Part shown: piece after piece, positions 46,471 through 54,642 of the stretch | Layout: every line of letters begins with the position of its first letter | Position numbering within the stretch: the stretch's first letter is position 1 | NCBI RefSeq assembly: GCF_002754245.1 | Contig: NZ_PEEX01000001.1 | Span: 5,064,001-5,128,000, forward strand | Direction: 5' to 3' | DNA length: 64,000 nucleotides | From: Chryseobacterium sp. 52 | Lineage (GTDB): Bacteria > Bacteroidota > Bacteroidia > Flavobacteriales > Weeksellaceae | Translations under genes and position numbers: made by a program | Notes under the pieces: generated by a model | What the model saw: only the letters and a program-made list of their open reading frames with translations | What the model was told of the DNA's origin: nothing | Database searches by the model: none

Positions 46471-48174
46471 ATGCTTAAATTTTTAATTCTGGTTTTCACC
46501 TTATTTTTCACATTGTTTTTCTCTCAGAACAACAATGATTACTATATTAAACTAGATGAAGAAATTAAGAATACCCATGAGAATATTCAAAAATTACGCA
46601 CCCTCTATGAAAGAGAAAATACTGCATATAATACCACAAAAGAAAAAAAATATTTAATCAGCAGTAAATATGTCCAGAAGTTTCTATATGCTGACCAATT
46701 AAATGGCTATAATTTTCCGGAAATAAGGTTTAAACAAATGCCAATCTTATTTAATTTACTGAAAACCAATAATAATGAAAGCAGCTTTATAACAGCTGTA
46801 TGTAATTATGACCTGGCAATGCTTTTTGAATCTTATTCTCCCGGCATAAGCATCAAATATCTCAATGAAGCCATTAAAATAGCTGAAGAAAATAAATTCA
46901 CTGTAAGACTTCCTTTTTTTTATTGTGCCAAAGCCAACAGGTTTTATAATGATAGAAATTACAATCAGGCGTTATGTTATTTTACAAAAGCTTTACATCA
47001 TCTCCCTAATGACGACTATTTATATAAGTCATCTATGCATAATAATCTGGGGCTGACGTACAGTAAGATGAAAAACTACAACAAAGCCATTGATGAAACG
47101 AAAATGGCTCTTAAAATTTTGGATGGGCATCTTACCAACGAAGAAAACATTATTTTTTACAAATTCGCTGAAGTCAATATCGCAGATTATTATATTAAAA
47201 TTGGCAGAAACACGGAAGCATTACCCATATATGAAAATGTTTTCAATTTTTACAAAGAGAAGAAAAGATATGATTTGATCCCTGCCATTGTAGAAAACTT
47301 TTATAATACCTATACTCAATTGGGGATGGAAAAGGAGAAATCTGATTTTATAGGCCAGCTCGATGATCTTGAAGATCAAATTCCAAATTATCCGGACAGA
47401 ATTATCCTACTCCACACGATGCTGGATCACTATATACAGCAGGATCAAATTAAACAAATTAAATCCACCGATGAGAAAACTCACATTCTTACTGAAAAAA
47501 ATAATGAACTGGTAAAACAAAGAACGGCTAAAATATCAGATATGATCAATCAATATATGATCACCTCTATCAATAATGAATATAAACAGGAAATAAAAAT
47601 TCAGGAAAGGAGAAATATCTGTATTATTCTTTTAGGTATTTTAATCGTGGTGATTATGGTCATCATTATTTATACCATTAACAACAAAAGAAGAAATGAA
47701 AAAATAATCGCTCAGGATCATAAAAAAATAGCTGAGCAGGAACTTCTTCTAAAACAGGAACAGATAAAAAATGTTAATCTAAGTCTTAATTTAAAGAATC
47801 AGACCGAAAAGGCCTTTTTAGAAAAACTGAAAAAAATTAAAAGGAATAAAAATGTAGATGCAGAAGAGATCATTAAAGAATTGTATTTCAATATCAGCAG
47901 CCTTCTGCAGGTGGGCGAAAAAAATGAAGACTTTTCGAAAGATATCTCCTCCGAAACCTCTTTATTCTGTGAAAAGCTAAGTAATTTGTATCCAGAGCTT
48001 ACCAAGCAGGAACTCAACCTTTGTGTCTATTTCAAATTGGATCTTACGGCTAAAGACATCGGCGTTCTGGTCAATATTACCCCGGAAACCGTAAGGGTAT
48101 ACAAAAGCAAAATCAAAGCAAAAATGAATCTCTGTAAAGAGCAGAATATGACACAATTTCTAAACAATATATAG
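46471..48174 (+). CDS. TPR-containing membrane-linked regulator with C-terminal LuxR-type HTH
   Basis: A 567-aa protein. It has an N-terminal signal-like segment (MLKFLILVFTLFFTLFFSQ), tetratricopeptide-like helices to about residue 340 (e.g. YNQALCYFTKALHHLPNDD), a membrane helix near 388-405 (CIILLGILIVVIMVIIIY), a coiled coil, and a DNA-binding C-terminus (LTKQELNLCVYFKLDLTAKDIGVLVNITPETVRVYKSKIKAKMN, the last 55 residues). This layout of periplasmic TPR sensor plus cytoplasmic HTH is common in Flavobacteriia. It is divergent from the secreted-protein run and is a plausible regulator of it; that is inference. Confidence 0.85.
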   Translation: MLKFLILVFTLFFTLFFSQNNNDYYIKLDEEIKNTHENIQKLRTLYERENTAYNTTKEKKYLISSKYVQKFLYADQLNGYNFPEIRFKQMPILFNLLKTNNNESSFITAVCNYDLAMLFESYSPGISIKYLNEAIKIAEENKFTVRLPFFYCAKANRFYNDRNYNQALCYFTKALHHLPNDDYLYKSSMHNNLGLTYSKMKNYNKAIDETKMALKILDGHLTNEENIIFYKFAEVNIADYYIKIGRNTEALPIYENVFNFYKEKKRYDLIPAIVENFYNTYTQLGMEKEKSDFIGQLDDLEDQIPNYPDRIILLHTMLDHYIQQDQIKQIKSTDEKTHILTEKNNELVKQRTAKISDMINQYMITSINNEYKQEIKIQERRNICIILLGILIVVIMVIIIYTINNKRRNEKIIAQDHKKIAEQELLLKQEQIKNVNLSLNLKNQTEKAFLEKLKKIKRNKNVDAEEIIKELYFNISSLLQVGEKNEDFSKDISSETSLFCEKLSNLYPELTKQELNLCVYFKLDLTAKDIGVLVNITPETVRVYKSKIKAKMNLCKEQNMTQFLNNI

Positions 48175-48252
48175 CCTATCCGGGCTCTTTTCTCAGCAGC
48201 AGTTGTTTATTTTTAAGTATAATTTCAACCTAAAAATCTAAGATAAAATGGT

Positions 48253-48285
48253 AAAAAAATTCCTGCATCACCATGAATGCAGGAA
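48253..48285 (-). terminator. Terminator after the MscS gene
   Basis: TTCCTGCAT pairs with ATGCAGGAA around CACCATGA, followed on the minus strand by a T-run. It lies 32 bases past the stop at 48317. Confidence 0.85.
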
Positions 48286-48316
48286 AAGACAATATTTCTT
48301 ACAGAATATTATATGA

Positions 48317-49162
48317 TTATTTATTGTAAACATGTACATCGCGCTGTGGAAAAGGAATTTCAATTCCTGCACGGTCAAGAGCGGCTTTACAGCTGATCAT
48401 TAATTCTTCATTCATTGCCCAGAAATTTTCGTTGGAAGTGGTGGCTCTTATGGATAAATTGACAGCGCTGTCTCCAAGCTCAGTGACTACCACCTGCGGT
48501 GCAGGGGTTTCAAGCGCATATTCATTATTTTTTATCACTTGCAGGAGGATTTCTTTTGCCTGCTTCAGATCGGCATTGTAAGAGACGCCTATATCAAACC
48601 ATGTTCTTCGGGTGCCTAACTGGGTAAAATTGGTAATACTTTTATTTGAAATCTCCCCGTTAGGAATTACAATCAACTGATTTTGAGGTGTGATAAGTCT
48701 TGTGTGAAAAACATCTATGGCATTTACGGTTCCGGAAGCTCCTGAACTCACAGAAATAAAGTCGCCTATTTTAAATGGCTTCAGTAACAGAATAAGTATT
48801 CCGCCTGCAAAATTGGTCAGTGATCCCTGCAAAGCAAGTCCTACAGCCAAACCGGCAGCACCAATCATGGCCACAAATGCAGACGTCTGTACGCCCAATT
48901 GAGTTACGACTACAATAAACAGCAGGATATTAAGCCCCCAGTTAATAATATTTAAAAGGAAAAGCTGTAAAGAAGCTTCCATATTACGCTTTTTAAAGCC
49001 TTTTTCAACCAGTCTCTTGATAATTCTTATCATCCAGGATCCGATCAGATAGATCAATAATGCTGAAATAACAGCCGTAATAATCCGGGGTGCCCATGAA
49101 ATAGCGGAAGATATAAAACCTTCCCAATGTTGTTGAATGTTACTTAATTTTAAATCGTCCAT
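48317..49162 (-). CDS. Small-conductance mechanosensitive channel (MscS family)
   Basis: A 281-aa inner-membrane channel that opens under membrane tension to release solutes during hypo-osmotic shock. Three N-terminal hydrophobic helices end in the pore helix (MIGAAGLAVGLALQGSLTNFAGGILILLLKPF, about residues 95-126), rich in Gly and Ala as usual. A beta domain (IGDFISVSSGASGTVNAIDVFHTRLITPQNQLIVIPNGEI) and a C-terminal alpha/beta domain ending FPQRDVHVYNK complete it. It stands alone. Confidence 0.94.
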   Translation of the reverse strand: MDDLKLSNIQQHWEGFISSAISWAPRIITAVISALLIYLIGSWMIRIIKRLVEKGFKKRNMEASLQLFLLNIINWGLNILLFIVVVTQLGVQTSAFVAMIGAAGLAVGLALQGSLTNFAGGILILLLKPFKIGDFISVSSGASGTVNAIDVFHTRLITPQNQLIVIPNGEISNKSITNFTQLGTRRTWFDIGVSYNADLKQAKEILLQVIKNNEYALETPAPQVVVTELGDSAVNLSIRATTSNENFWAMNEELMISCKAALDRAGIEIPFPQRDVHVYNK

Positions 49163-49543
49163 TTTTAACTGTTTATTTTTACTATTGGCATGTTCAATAT
49201 GTATCAGTTCTGATGGATAATTAGTTTTTGAAAAAATGATCTTGATTTAAAATTTCCACGTACCACCAAAAGAAAACAACTTCAAACCTACAGGTTTAAA
49301 GAAAATGTGATACACAAAAAATAAATTGGAGAGCCGAACGGTTCGTTTCAGCTTTAATCAATGATCATTTTAGGAATTGAATCTTACGAGAAGAAATAAT
49401 TTTGAGTCTTAAAAGTAGTGAAAAATATGCGAATATACAATTTCCGGGCAGTGAGCATCTCAAAAAAGTATTAATAAACTGCAGACAACGCATTCATAAA
49501 ATTTTACAAAATCTACTTTTAACAGAGTCATTGAATGAAAATA
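49163..49543. other. Intergenic region beside the MscS gene
   Basis: A 381-base gap. It contains a short inverted repeat (CGAACGGTTCG near 49337) and no supported gene. A 62-codon plus-strand frame at 49402-49590 starts at TTG, overlaps the end of the SDR gene and has no family resemblance. Confidence 0.5.
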
Positions 49544-50278
49544 TCAGGGAAGTTTTGCCACAAGGCTTTCGGGTAAAATTTTTAAAATAGTATAAATAAT
49601 CTTCCATTTAAAATTCGGGACAATAGTGAATGAATTCCCTGCATTAACAATATATTTTGCTACGTAATCTGGCTCCATTATTAAAGATTCATTGAGCTGT
49701 AGCCCTTCATTGATCTTAGTTCTGATATACCCGATTACCAAAGCATTCACGGTTATTTTTCTTGCCGCTAACTCCTGTCTTAAGCCGGCTAAATACTGTG
49801 TAAATGCTGCCTTAGTGCTTCCATAGACAAAGTTGCTTTTTCTTCCTCTTACCCCTGAAAGTGATGACAGCCCGATGATTCTTTCCAGATGTGTATTGCT
49901 CTGGTCCATTGTAATAATATTCAGGATTGAGACCGCTCCCATATAGTTAACCTGCATCATTTGCTGAGTCCCTTTAAAATCTCTCAGGGCTTTTTCATTA
50001 TCCACTAAAAATCCTGCTGCATACACCGCAATATGAGGCTTCACCGGAAGTTCATCATACCATTTCTGATGGGAATCGAAATCTACCGCATCAAAATACA
50101 GGATCTTAACTTTTGAAGAATCGAGATGACTGTCCGCCACAAATTTCTCAAGTGAACGGATATCCCGCGAAGCCGCCATCACAGAACATCCTTTTTCAAT
50201 ATACTGCCTGATACATTGCTTGGCAACATCTGAATTGGCCCCTAAGATAAGAACGGTTTTTCCTGTATTCTGATTCAT
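49544..50278 (-). CDS. Short-chain dehydrogenase/reductase
   Basis: A 244-aa NAD(P)-dependent Rossmann oxidoreductase. The cofactor motif is GANSDVAKQC near residue 13 (a GxxxxxA/G variant), followed by VYAAGFLVDNE and the catalytic YGSTK near residue 152 with a preceding GLSSLSG serine. The arrangement is close to the SDR enzymes that act on sugar-lipid or ketone intermediates of the cell envelope, but no substrate can be assigned. The minus-strand -7 box sits so close to the ATG that the transcript may be leaderless (separate entry). Confidence 0.85.
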   Translation of the reverse strand: MNQNTGKTVLILGANSDVAKQCIRQYIEKGCSVMAASRDIRSLEKFVADSHLDSSKVKILYFDAVDFDSHQKWYDELPVKPHIAVYAAGFLVDNEKALRDFKGTQQMMQVNYMGAVSILNIITMDQSNTHLERIIGLSSLSGVRGRKSNFVYGSTKAAFTQYLAGLRQELAARKITVNALVIGYIRTKINEGLQLNESLIMEPDYVAKYIVNAGNSFTIVPNFKWKIIYTILKILPESLVAKLP

Positions 50279-50282
50279 AGCG

Positions 50283-50290
50283 CAAAGGTA
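50283..50290 (-). promoter_or_regulatory. -7 box adjoining the SDR start codon
   Basis: Minus-strand TACCTTTG ends only four bases before the ATG at 50278. If used at the usual distance, transcription would begin at or next to the A of ATG. Confidence 0.5.
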
Positions 50291-50338
50291 TTTTATTTTG
50301 TGATGATGAAACTATTGATCCTTTGTTTTTGCGTAAAA

Positions 50339-50375
50339 AGATCGGCGCGGTGAACTTTGTTCACCGCGCCGATCT
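50339..50375 (-). terminator. Strong terminator after the nusB-DUF1573-yajC operon
   Basis: A perfect 17-bp inverted repeat (AGATCGGCGCGGTGAAC with its complement, loop TTT). On the minus strand it follows the yajC stop at 50396 and is followed by a T-run (plus-strand AAAAAG). It is the most GC-rich structure in the window. Confidence 0.9.
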
Positions 50376-50395
50376 ATATTCTTAAACTAAAAAAA

Positions 50396-50761
50396 TTATT
50401 TCTTTTCAGTTTCAATTTCTTTTTTCTCTGCTGTTTTTTCAGCTGCTTTTGCTTTATCTCCGAAACGCGATTCTGTAAATTCTCTTGAAACCGCCGCTTT
50501 TTCGAATTTCAGCTTTCCAGATAATGTTTCGATCACGAATCCATCATCCTGAATCTGAGCAATTCTTCCGTGAAGACCAGAAGTAAGGACAACTCTGGTT
50601 CCTACTTTTAAGGTTTCCTGAAAATTTTTCTCCTGCTTCTGTTTTCTCATCTGAGGTCTTATCATTAAGAAATAAAACCCTACAAACATCACACCCATCA
50701 GGATGAGCATCATTGGAGACGATGATCCTCCAGGTGCTGCTTGTAAAAATATTGTTAGCAT
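50396..50761 (-). CDS. yajC: Preprotein translocase accessory subunit YajC
   Basis: A 121-aa protein with one N-terminal membrane helix (about residues 17-36, MMLILMGVMFVGFYFLMIRPQ) followed by RKQKQEKNFQETLKVGTRVVLTSGLHGRI, the classic YajC pattern. It associates with SecDF at the translocon. The tail is charged and Lys/Glu-rich. It is the last gene of a three-gene operon and is followed by a strong terminator. Confidence 0.95.
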   Translation of the reverse strand: MLTIFLQAAPGGSSSPMMLILMGVMFVGFYFLMIRPQMRKQKQEKNFQETLKVGTRVVLTSGLHGRIAQIQDDGFVIETLSGKLKFEKAAVSREFTESRFGDKAKAAEKTAEKKEIETEKK

Positions 50762-50771
50762 ATTGATTTAA

Positions 50772-51293
50772 TTAAGGTTGGATGTTCGCTGTGAACGTTA
50801 ATTTGATAGGAGCTTTATCTACGTTTGCAAATACATCTGCATACTTCTGAACGTTACCGTCGAAGTTTGAAGAATCAAAATGCAAAGTAATTTTTCCTTT
50901 TTTACCAGGAAGAATAGGATCTTTCGTGAAATCAGGAGCTGTACATCCGCATCCAGGTTTTACTTCGGAGATCACCAAAGGATTTTTTCCTGTATTTGTA
51001 ATTTCGTAAACGTGCTGTACTTTATCTCCTTTTTTGATCTTTCCAAAATCGAAGTTGCTTTCAGATAGGGCAACTGAAGTTAATGGCTGGTTAGAAACCG
51101 GAGCGGCAGGAGCTGTTTCACCTGAAACCGGAGCCGCAGTAGGATTAGAAGGAGCCAAATTGGTTGCACCCGCTGTAGAATCTGTAATAGTAGCAACTTC
51201 TGCACCGGCAGCAGCTTGCTGGTTCTCTTTTTTACAAGAAACCAAACCAAGGCCTATGATAGATAAGGCGATAATTGATAACGTCTTTTTCAT
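50772..51293 (-). CDS. DUF1573 lipoprotein
   Basis: A 173-aa predicted lipoprotein. The signal peptide ends in GLGLVSC, with the lipidated Cys before KKENQQ. A Thr/Ala/Pro-rich linker to about residue 70 precedes a DUF1573 domain with FDFGKIKKGDKVQHVYEITNTG and the motif PGCGCTAPD. DUF1573 has an Ig-like fold and is common in Bacteroidota; its role is unclear. Gaps of 10 bases to nusB and to yajC indicate an operon. Confidence 0.88.
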   Translation of the reverse strand: MKKTLSIIALSIIGLGLVSCKKENQQAAAGAEVATITDSTAGATNLAPSNPTAAPVSGETAPAAPVSNQPLTSVALSESNFDFGKIKKGDKVQHVYEITNTGKNPLVISEVKPGCGCTAPDFTKDPILPGKKGKITLHFDSSNFDGNVQKYADVFANVDKAPIKLTFTANIQP

Positions 51294-51303
51294 ATTAAAA
51301 AAT

Positions 51304-52209
51304 TTATATTCTGTTTAAATCTTTACAGTATTTATCTAAAATTCCATTAATGAAGATATTTGAACGGTCTGTGGCAAATACTTTTGCAATTTCAATATAT
51401 TCATTGATAATGACTCTTGAAGGGGTTAAAGGAAAATTATCCAGTTCTGAAATAGAGGTCGACAAAATCACTTTATCCATTAAAGAAACTCTTTCCAGAT
51501 CCCAGTTTTCCAATCTTTCGCTCAGCTTTTTCTCATTAGCTTCCCAATTGTTCAGGGTATCTCTAAGAAGTTTTCCTGCGAAAAGTTTATCCTCTTCATC
51601 TTTAATCATCTTAATTAAAGTTCTGCTTTCTTCATCTTCCTTCAGGAAACCGATGGTTTTCTGTACCATTGAGTTGGCAATATGAATATCATCATACCAT
51701 GAAAGTTCTTTATCACTCAGATATTCCTGAAAATCATCATTCTCAGCAATATATCTTAAAAATAATTTACCGATAAATTTCTGATCATCTTCAAAAGAGT
51801 ATCCATCTTCTTTCATGAAATCCTGATAACGCTTCCCTGCTGTAATTCTTTGGAAAGTTTTTACCAGTACATCATCATGCATATCCCATTTCAAATCTTT
51901 GTGCTGACCTGTAAAAAATAATCGCTCAGGATTTTCATCCAGTTTGATCAGTACCTGATTATTGATAAATTTCTGGTTAGGATTAATTTCAGCATCAGTT
52001 TTAAGATATTTGTTCTTTCCTATCTCAATCTGAGTCTCTGCCAATTCTTTCAGAGCCACTAAAAAATTAAGCTGATAGATATAGAGATTATAGATTTTCT
52101 CTATTCCTGAAAACATGTTTTTCTCTAAAACATCAAATTTTACAGGGTTCTGATAGTATGAATACACTGTTTGTACTACTTTTTCACGGATTTGTCGTCT
52201 TCCTAACAT
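51304..52209 (-). CDS. nusB: Transcription antitermination factor NusB
   Basis: RNA-binding component of the rRNA antitermination complex, with NusE, NusG and NusA. The C-terminal domain shows the family pattern (VILSTSISELDNFPLTPSRVIINEYIEIAKVFATDRSNIFINGILDK, about residues 240-285). At 301 aa it is about twice the E. coli length, because of an N-terminal extension with a basic start (MLGRRQIREKVVQTVYSYYQ). This longer form is usual in Flavobacteriia. First gene of the operon, with a perfect -7 box 22 bases upstream. Confidence 0.93.
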   Translation of the reverse strand: MLGRRQIREKVVQTVYSYYQNPVKFDVLEKNMFSGIEKIYNLYIYQLNFLVALKELAETQIEIGKNKYLKTDAEINPNQKFINNQVLIKLDENPERLFFTGQHKDLKWDMHDDVLVKTFQRITAGKRYQDFMKEDGYSFEDDQKFIGKLFLRYIAENDDFQEYLSDKELSWYDDIHIANSMVQKTIGFLKEDEESRTLIKMIKDEEDKLFAGKLLRDTLNNWEANEKKLSERLENWDLERVSLMDKVILSTSISELDNFPLTPSRVIINEYIEIAKVFATDRSNIFINGILDKYCKDLNRI

Positions 52210-52230
52210 TCAAAGAGCTTTTTATGGGCG

Positions 52231-52238
52231 CAAAGATA
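52231..52238 (-). promoter_or_regulatory. -7 box for the nusB operon
   Basis: Minus-strand TATCTTTG, a perfect consensus match ending 21 bases before the ATG at 52209. Confidence 0.62.
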
Positions 52239-52282
52239 CAAAAATTAAAATTGATGAAATTCGTAGTGTGCCTACATTTTTG

Positions 52283-52290
52283 TAAATTTG
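52283..52290 (+). promoter_or_regulatory. -7 box adjoining the ABC transporter start
   Basis: TAAATTTG ends nine bases before the ATG at 52300, so the transcript would have a leader of only a few bases. The same TTG codon could act as an alternative start at 52288. Confidence 0.45.
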
Positions 52291-52299
52291 CAAAACTTT

Positions 52300-53961
52300 A
52301 TGAAAGCGCTAAAAACCTTAAACCCTTACTTTTGGAAGCACAAAATATTATTGTTTTGGGGGTTGCTATTTATCATTGCCAGTAATTTCTTCAATATTTA
52401 TAAGGTCCAGTTTGTTGGAAAGTCTGTAGACGAACTTACAAAAGGAGGAAATCTGGGCTTTAACAAGCAGGTTTTGATCTATGTCGCTATTATTGTCGGC
52501 TGCTCGCTTCTGACGGGATTATTCACTTTTATGATGCGACAGACGATCATCGTTGCCTCAAGAAGGATAGAATATGAGCTGAAGAATAAAATTTACAGAC
52601 ATTATCAGGAACTATCCCTGACAGACTACAAACAAACCACCATCGGTGACCTTATGAACAGGCTAAGCGAGGATGTGGTTGCTGTAAGAATGTATCTGGG
52701 TCCCGGGGTCATGTATGTGGTGAATCTGGTGATTCTTCTTTTGATTACCAGTATTTATATGGTTAAAACGGATGCATCAATGACGGTATGGACCTTGCTG
52801 CCGCTTCCTATTTTATCCTATATTATATTTAAGGTAAGTTCCATCATCAATAAGAAGTCGAAGATCATGCAGAAAAGTCAGTCTGCCATCTCCACTTTTG
52901 TACAGGACAGCTTTTCAGGAATCAGAGTGGTGAAGTTTTTTGCCAAAGAAGACTATATCAAGAAGAACTACGGCATCAAAGTAACCGACTACCAGGACAA
53001 AGCATTGGATTTAGCAAAAACAGAGGCGTATTTCTTTACCATCATATTATTCGTAATCGGACTTCTGAATGTTGCCGTGATTCTTATCGGCGGACAGAAA
53101 TATATTGCCGGGGAACTGACTGTTGGTAAAATTGCAGATTTCTTCATGTATATCAACATCCTGATCTGGCCGTTTTCAATGGTAGGATGGGTAACCTCCG
53201 TTAACCAGAGAGCGGAAGCTTCCATGCAGAGAATTAATGAATTTCTGGATAAAAAATCAGAGGTCATTAATACGAACTTTGAAAACTATCCTATTAAAGG
53301 TGATATTGAATTCAGAAATGTTTCTTACGTGTATCCCAATACGGGAATCAGAGCATTAGATAACTTAAGCTTTAAGATCAATGCCGGGGAATCTCTGGCG
53401 ATTATGGGTAAAACAGGAAGTGGAAAATCTACCATTGCTTTATTATTGTGCAGACTTATAGACCCAACTGAAGGGGAAATTCTCATTGACGGCAAGAACC
53501 TGAAGGAGCATAATCTCGCCAATTACAGGAATTTCATTGGATATATTCCTCAGGAAAGCTATTTATTCTCCGATTCTATTGAAAATAATATCGGTTTTGC
53601 CATCGATCATCCTTCTCACGAAAAAGTCGTGGAATATGCAAAAATTGCAGACGTAGACAAAAATATTGTTGGATTTAAAGAGCAGTATAAAACACTGGTT
53701 GGTGAACGCGGCGTGATGCTTTCGGGAGGACAGAAGCAAAGAATATGTATTGCCAGAGCTTTAATTAAGGATCCCAATATCATCATTTTTGATGATTCAT
53801 TGTCTGCTTTGGATACCGAAACCGAGCAGAATATTCTTGAAAATATTGACAGAAAAATCAGCAGTGCTACGTCCATAATTATCACACACAGAGAGTCTAG
53901 CGCTCAGAGAGCGGATAAAATCATTAACCTTACTGAAATTGCCAATTCTGTAACTGCTTAG
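52300..53961 (+). CDS. ABC exporter, fused permease and ATPase
   Basis: About 553 aa from the ATG at 52300; a TTG at 52288 would add four residues. Six hydrophobic segments occupy residues 1-320, forming an ABC transmembrane type 1 domain. The ATPase half has Walker A GKTGSGKST near residue 367-375, the Q-loop IPQESYLFSD, signature LSGGQKQRI near 475, and Walker B IIIFDDSLSALD near 497-508, where Asp replaces the usual catalytic Glu (DD rather than DE). It probably acts as a homodimer or pairs with another half-transporter. Substrate unknown. It is divergent from nusB. Confidence 0.92.
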   Translation: MKALKTLNPYFWKHKILLFWGLLFIIASNFFNIYKVQFVGKSVDELTKGGNLGFNKQVLIYVAIIVGCSLLTGLFTFMMRQTIIVASRRIEYELKNKIYRHYQELSLTDYKQTTIGDLMNRLSEDVVAVRMYLGPGVMYVVNLVILLLITSIYMVKTDASMTVWTLLPLPILSYIIFKVSSIINKKSKIMQKSQSAISTFVQDSFSGIRVVKFFAKEDYIKKNYGIKVTDYQDKALDLAKTEAYFFTIILFVIGLLNVAVILIGGQKYIAGELTVGKIADFFMYINILIWPFSMVGWVTSVNQRAEASMQRINEFLDKKSEVINTNFENYPIKGDIEFRNVSYVYPNTGIRALDNLSFKINAGESLAIMGKTGSGKSTIALLLCRLIDPTEGEILIDGKNLKEHNLANYRNFIGYIPQESYLFSDSIENNIGFAIDHPSHEKVVEYAKIADVDKNIVGFKEQYKTLVGERGVMLSGGQKQRICIARALIKDPNIIIFDDSLSALDTETEQNILENIDRKISSATSIIITHRESSAQRADKIINLTEIANSVTA

Positions 53962-54001
53962 CCGTTTCATTCTCAATTGTTAAATAAATCATAAAAAAAA
54001 T

Positions 54002-54031
54002 TTTGTGATTAAAAGAATTCTTTTATATTTG
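54002..54031 (+). promoter_or_regulatory. Promoter for the DUF3276 gene
   Basis: TTTG (54002-54005), an 18-base spacer and TATATTTG (54024-54031) make a strong Bacteroidota -33/-7 pair 29 bases before the ATG at 54061. Confidence 0.7.
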
Positions 54032-54060
54032 TTCTTAACAAGATTAAAAAATATCTAACA

Positions 54061-54396
54061 ATGAGTGAATACAAGGAACGCCATGAAAATGAAATTTTCA
54101 CTAAGGTGTTAAAAGCAGGAAGAAGAACTTATTTCTTTGATGTACGCGAGACGAAAGCAGGAGATTATTATCTTACGATTACCGAAAGTAAAAAGAATTT
54201 CGGGGAGAATGGGGAAGCTACATTCGAGAAGCACAAAATTTATCTTTACAAAGAAGATTTTAAAAGTTTTCAGGAGATGTTTAATGAATCCACAGATTTC
54301 ATCATTAACGAGAAGGGTGAGGATGTAATATCAGAAAAACACGACAAAGACTTCAAAAGCAAATCATTTACCATTGATTCTGACGACGAAGTTTAA
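54061..54396 (+). CDS. DUF3276 / PUR-type nucleic acid-binding protein
   Basis: A 111-aa protein of the DUF3276 family, which contains a PUR-alpha-like repeat fold. Recognisable stretches are EIFTKVLKAGRRTYFFDVRETKAGDYYLTITESKK and HKIYLYKEDFKSFQEMFNE. Related bacterial PUR proteins bind single-stranded nucleic acid. The C-terminus is acidic. The gene is small, stands alone with a strong promoter and terminator, and is probably highly expressed. Confidence 0.9.
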   Translation: MSEYKERHENEIFTKVLKAGRRTYFFDVRETKAGDYYLTITESKKNFGENGEATFEKHKIYLYKEDFKSFQEMFNESTDFIINEKGEDVISEKHDKDFKSKSFTIDSDDEV

Positions 54397-54416
54397 AAAA
54401 GAATATCTAAAAACAC

Positions 54417-54441
54417 AAGCATCTGAAAAAGATGCTTTTTT
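54417..54441 (+). terminator. Terminator after the DUF3276 gene
   Basis: AAGCATC pairs with GATGCTT around TGAAAAA, followed by a T-run, 20 bases past the stop. Confidence 0.85.
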
Positions 54442-54642
54442 TATGCCCTTAATTTCAATTCCAACTTATCCACCAACTTCTTTGATTGACAATAAAATAA
54501 ATCTTTCTTTTTGCACTGACAGAGGCCGGCCAGTGAAAACCTATCACTTTCAGGAAATATAATCAACATCTAAATAGTGATTTACTGAAAAAACAAATTA
54601 TATTCGCAGTTAATTATTTCGCATAAATACAAATTATTATCA

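Noticed and set aside
49330-49350. Short palindrome in the MscS-side intergenic region
   Set aside because: Only about 11 bases, with no T-run or repeat elsewhere, so chance is likely.
49402-49590. 62-codon plus-strand reading frame
   Set aside because: TTG start, overlaps the end of the SDR gene on the other strand and resembles no family.
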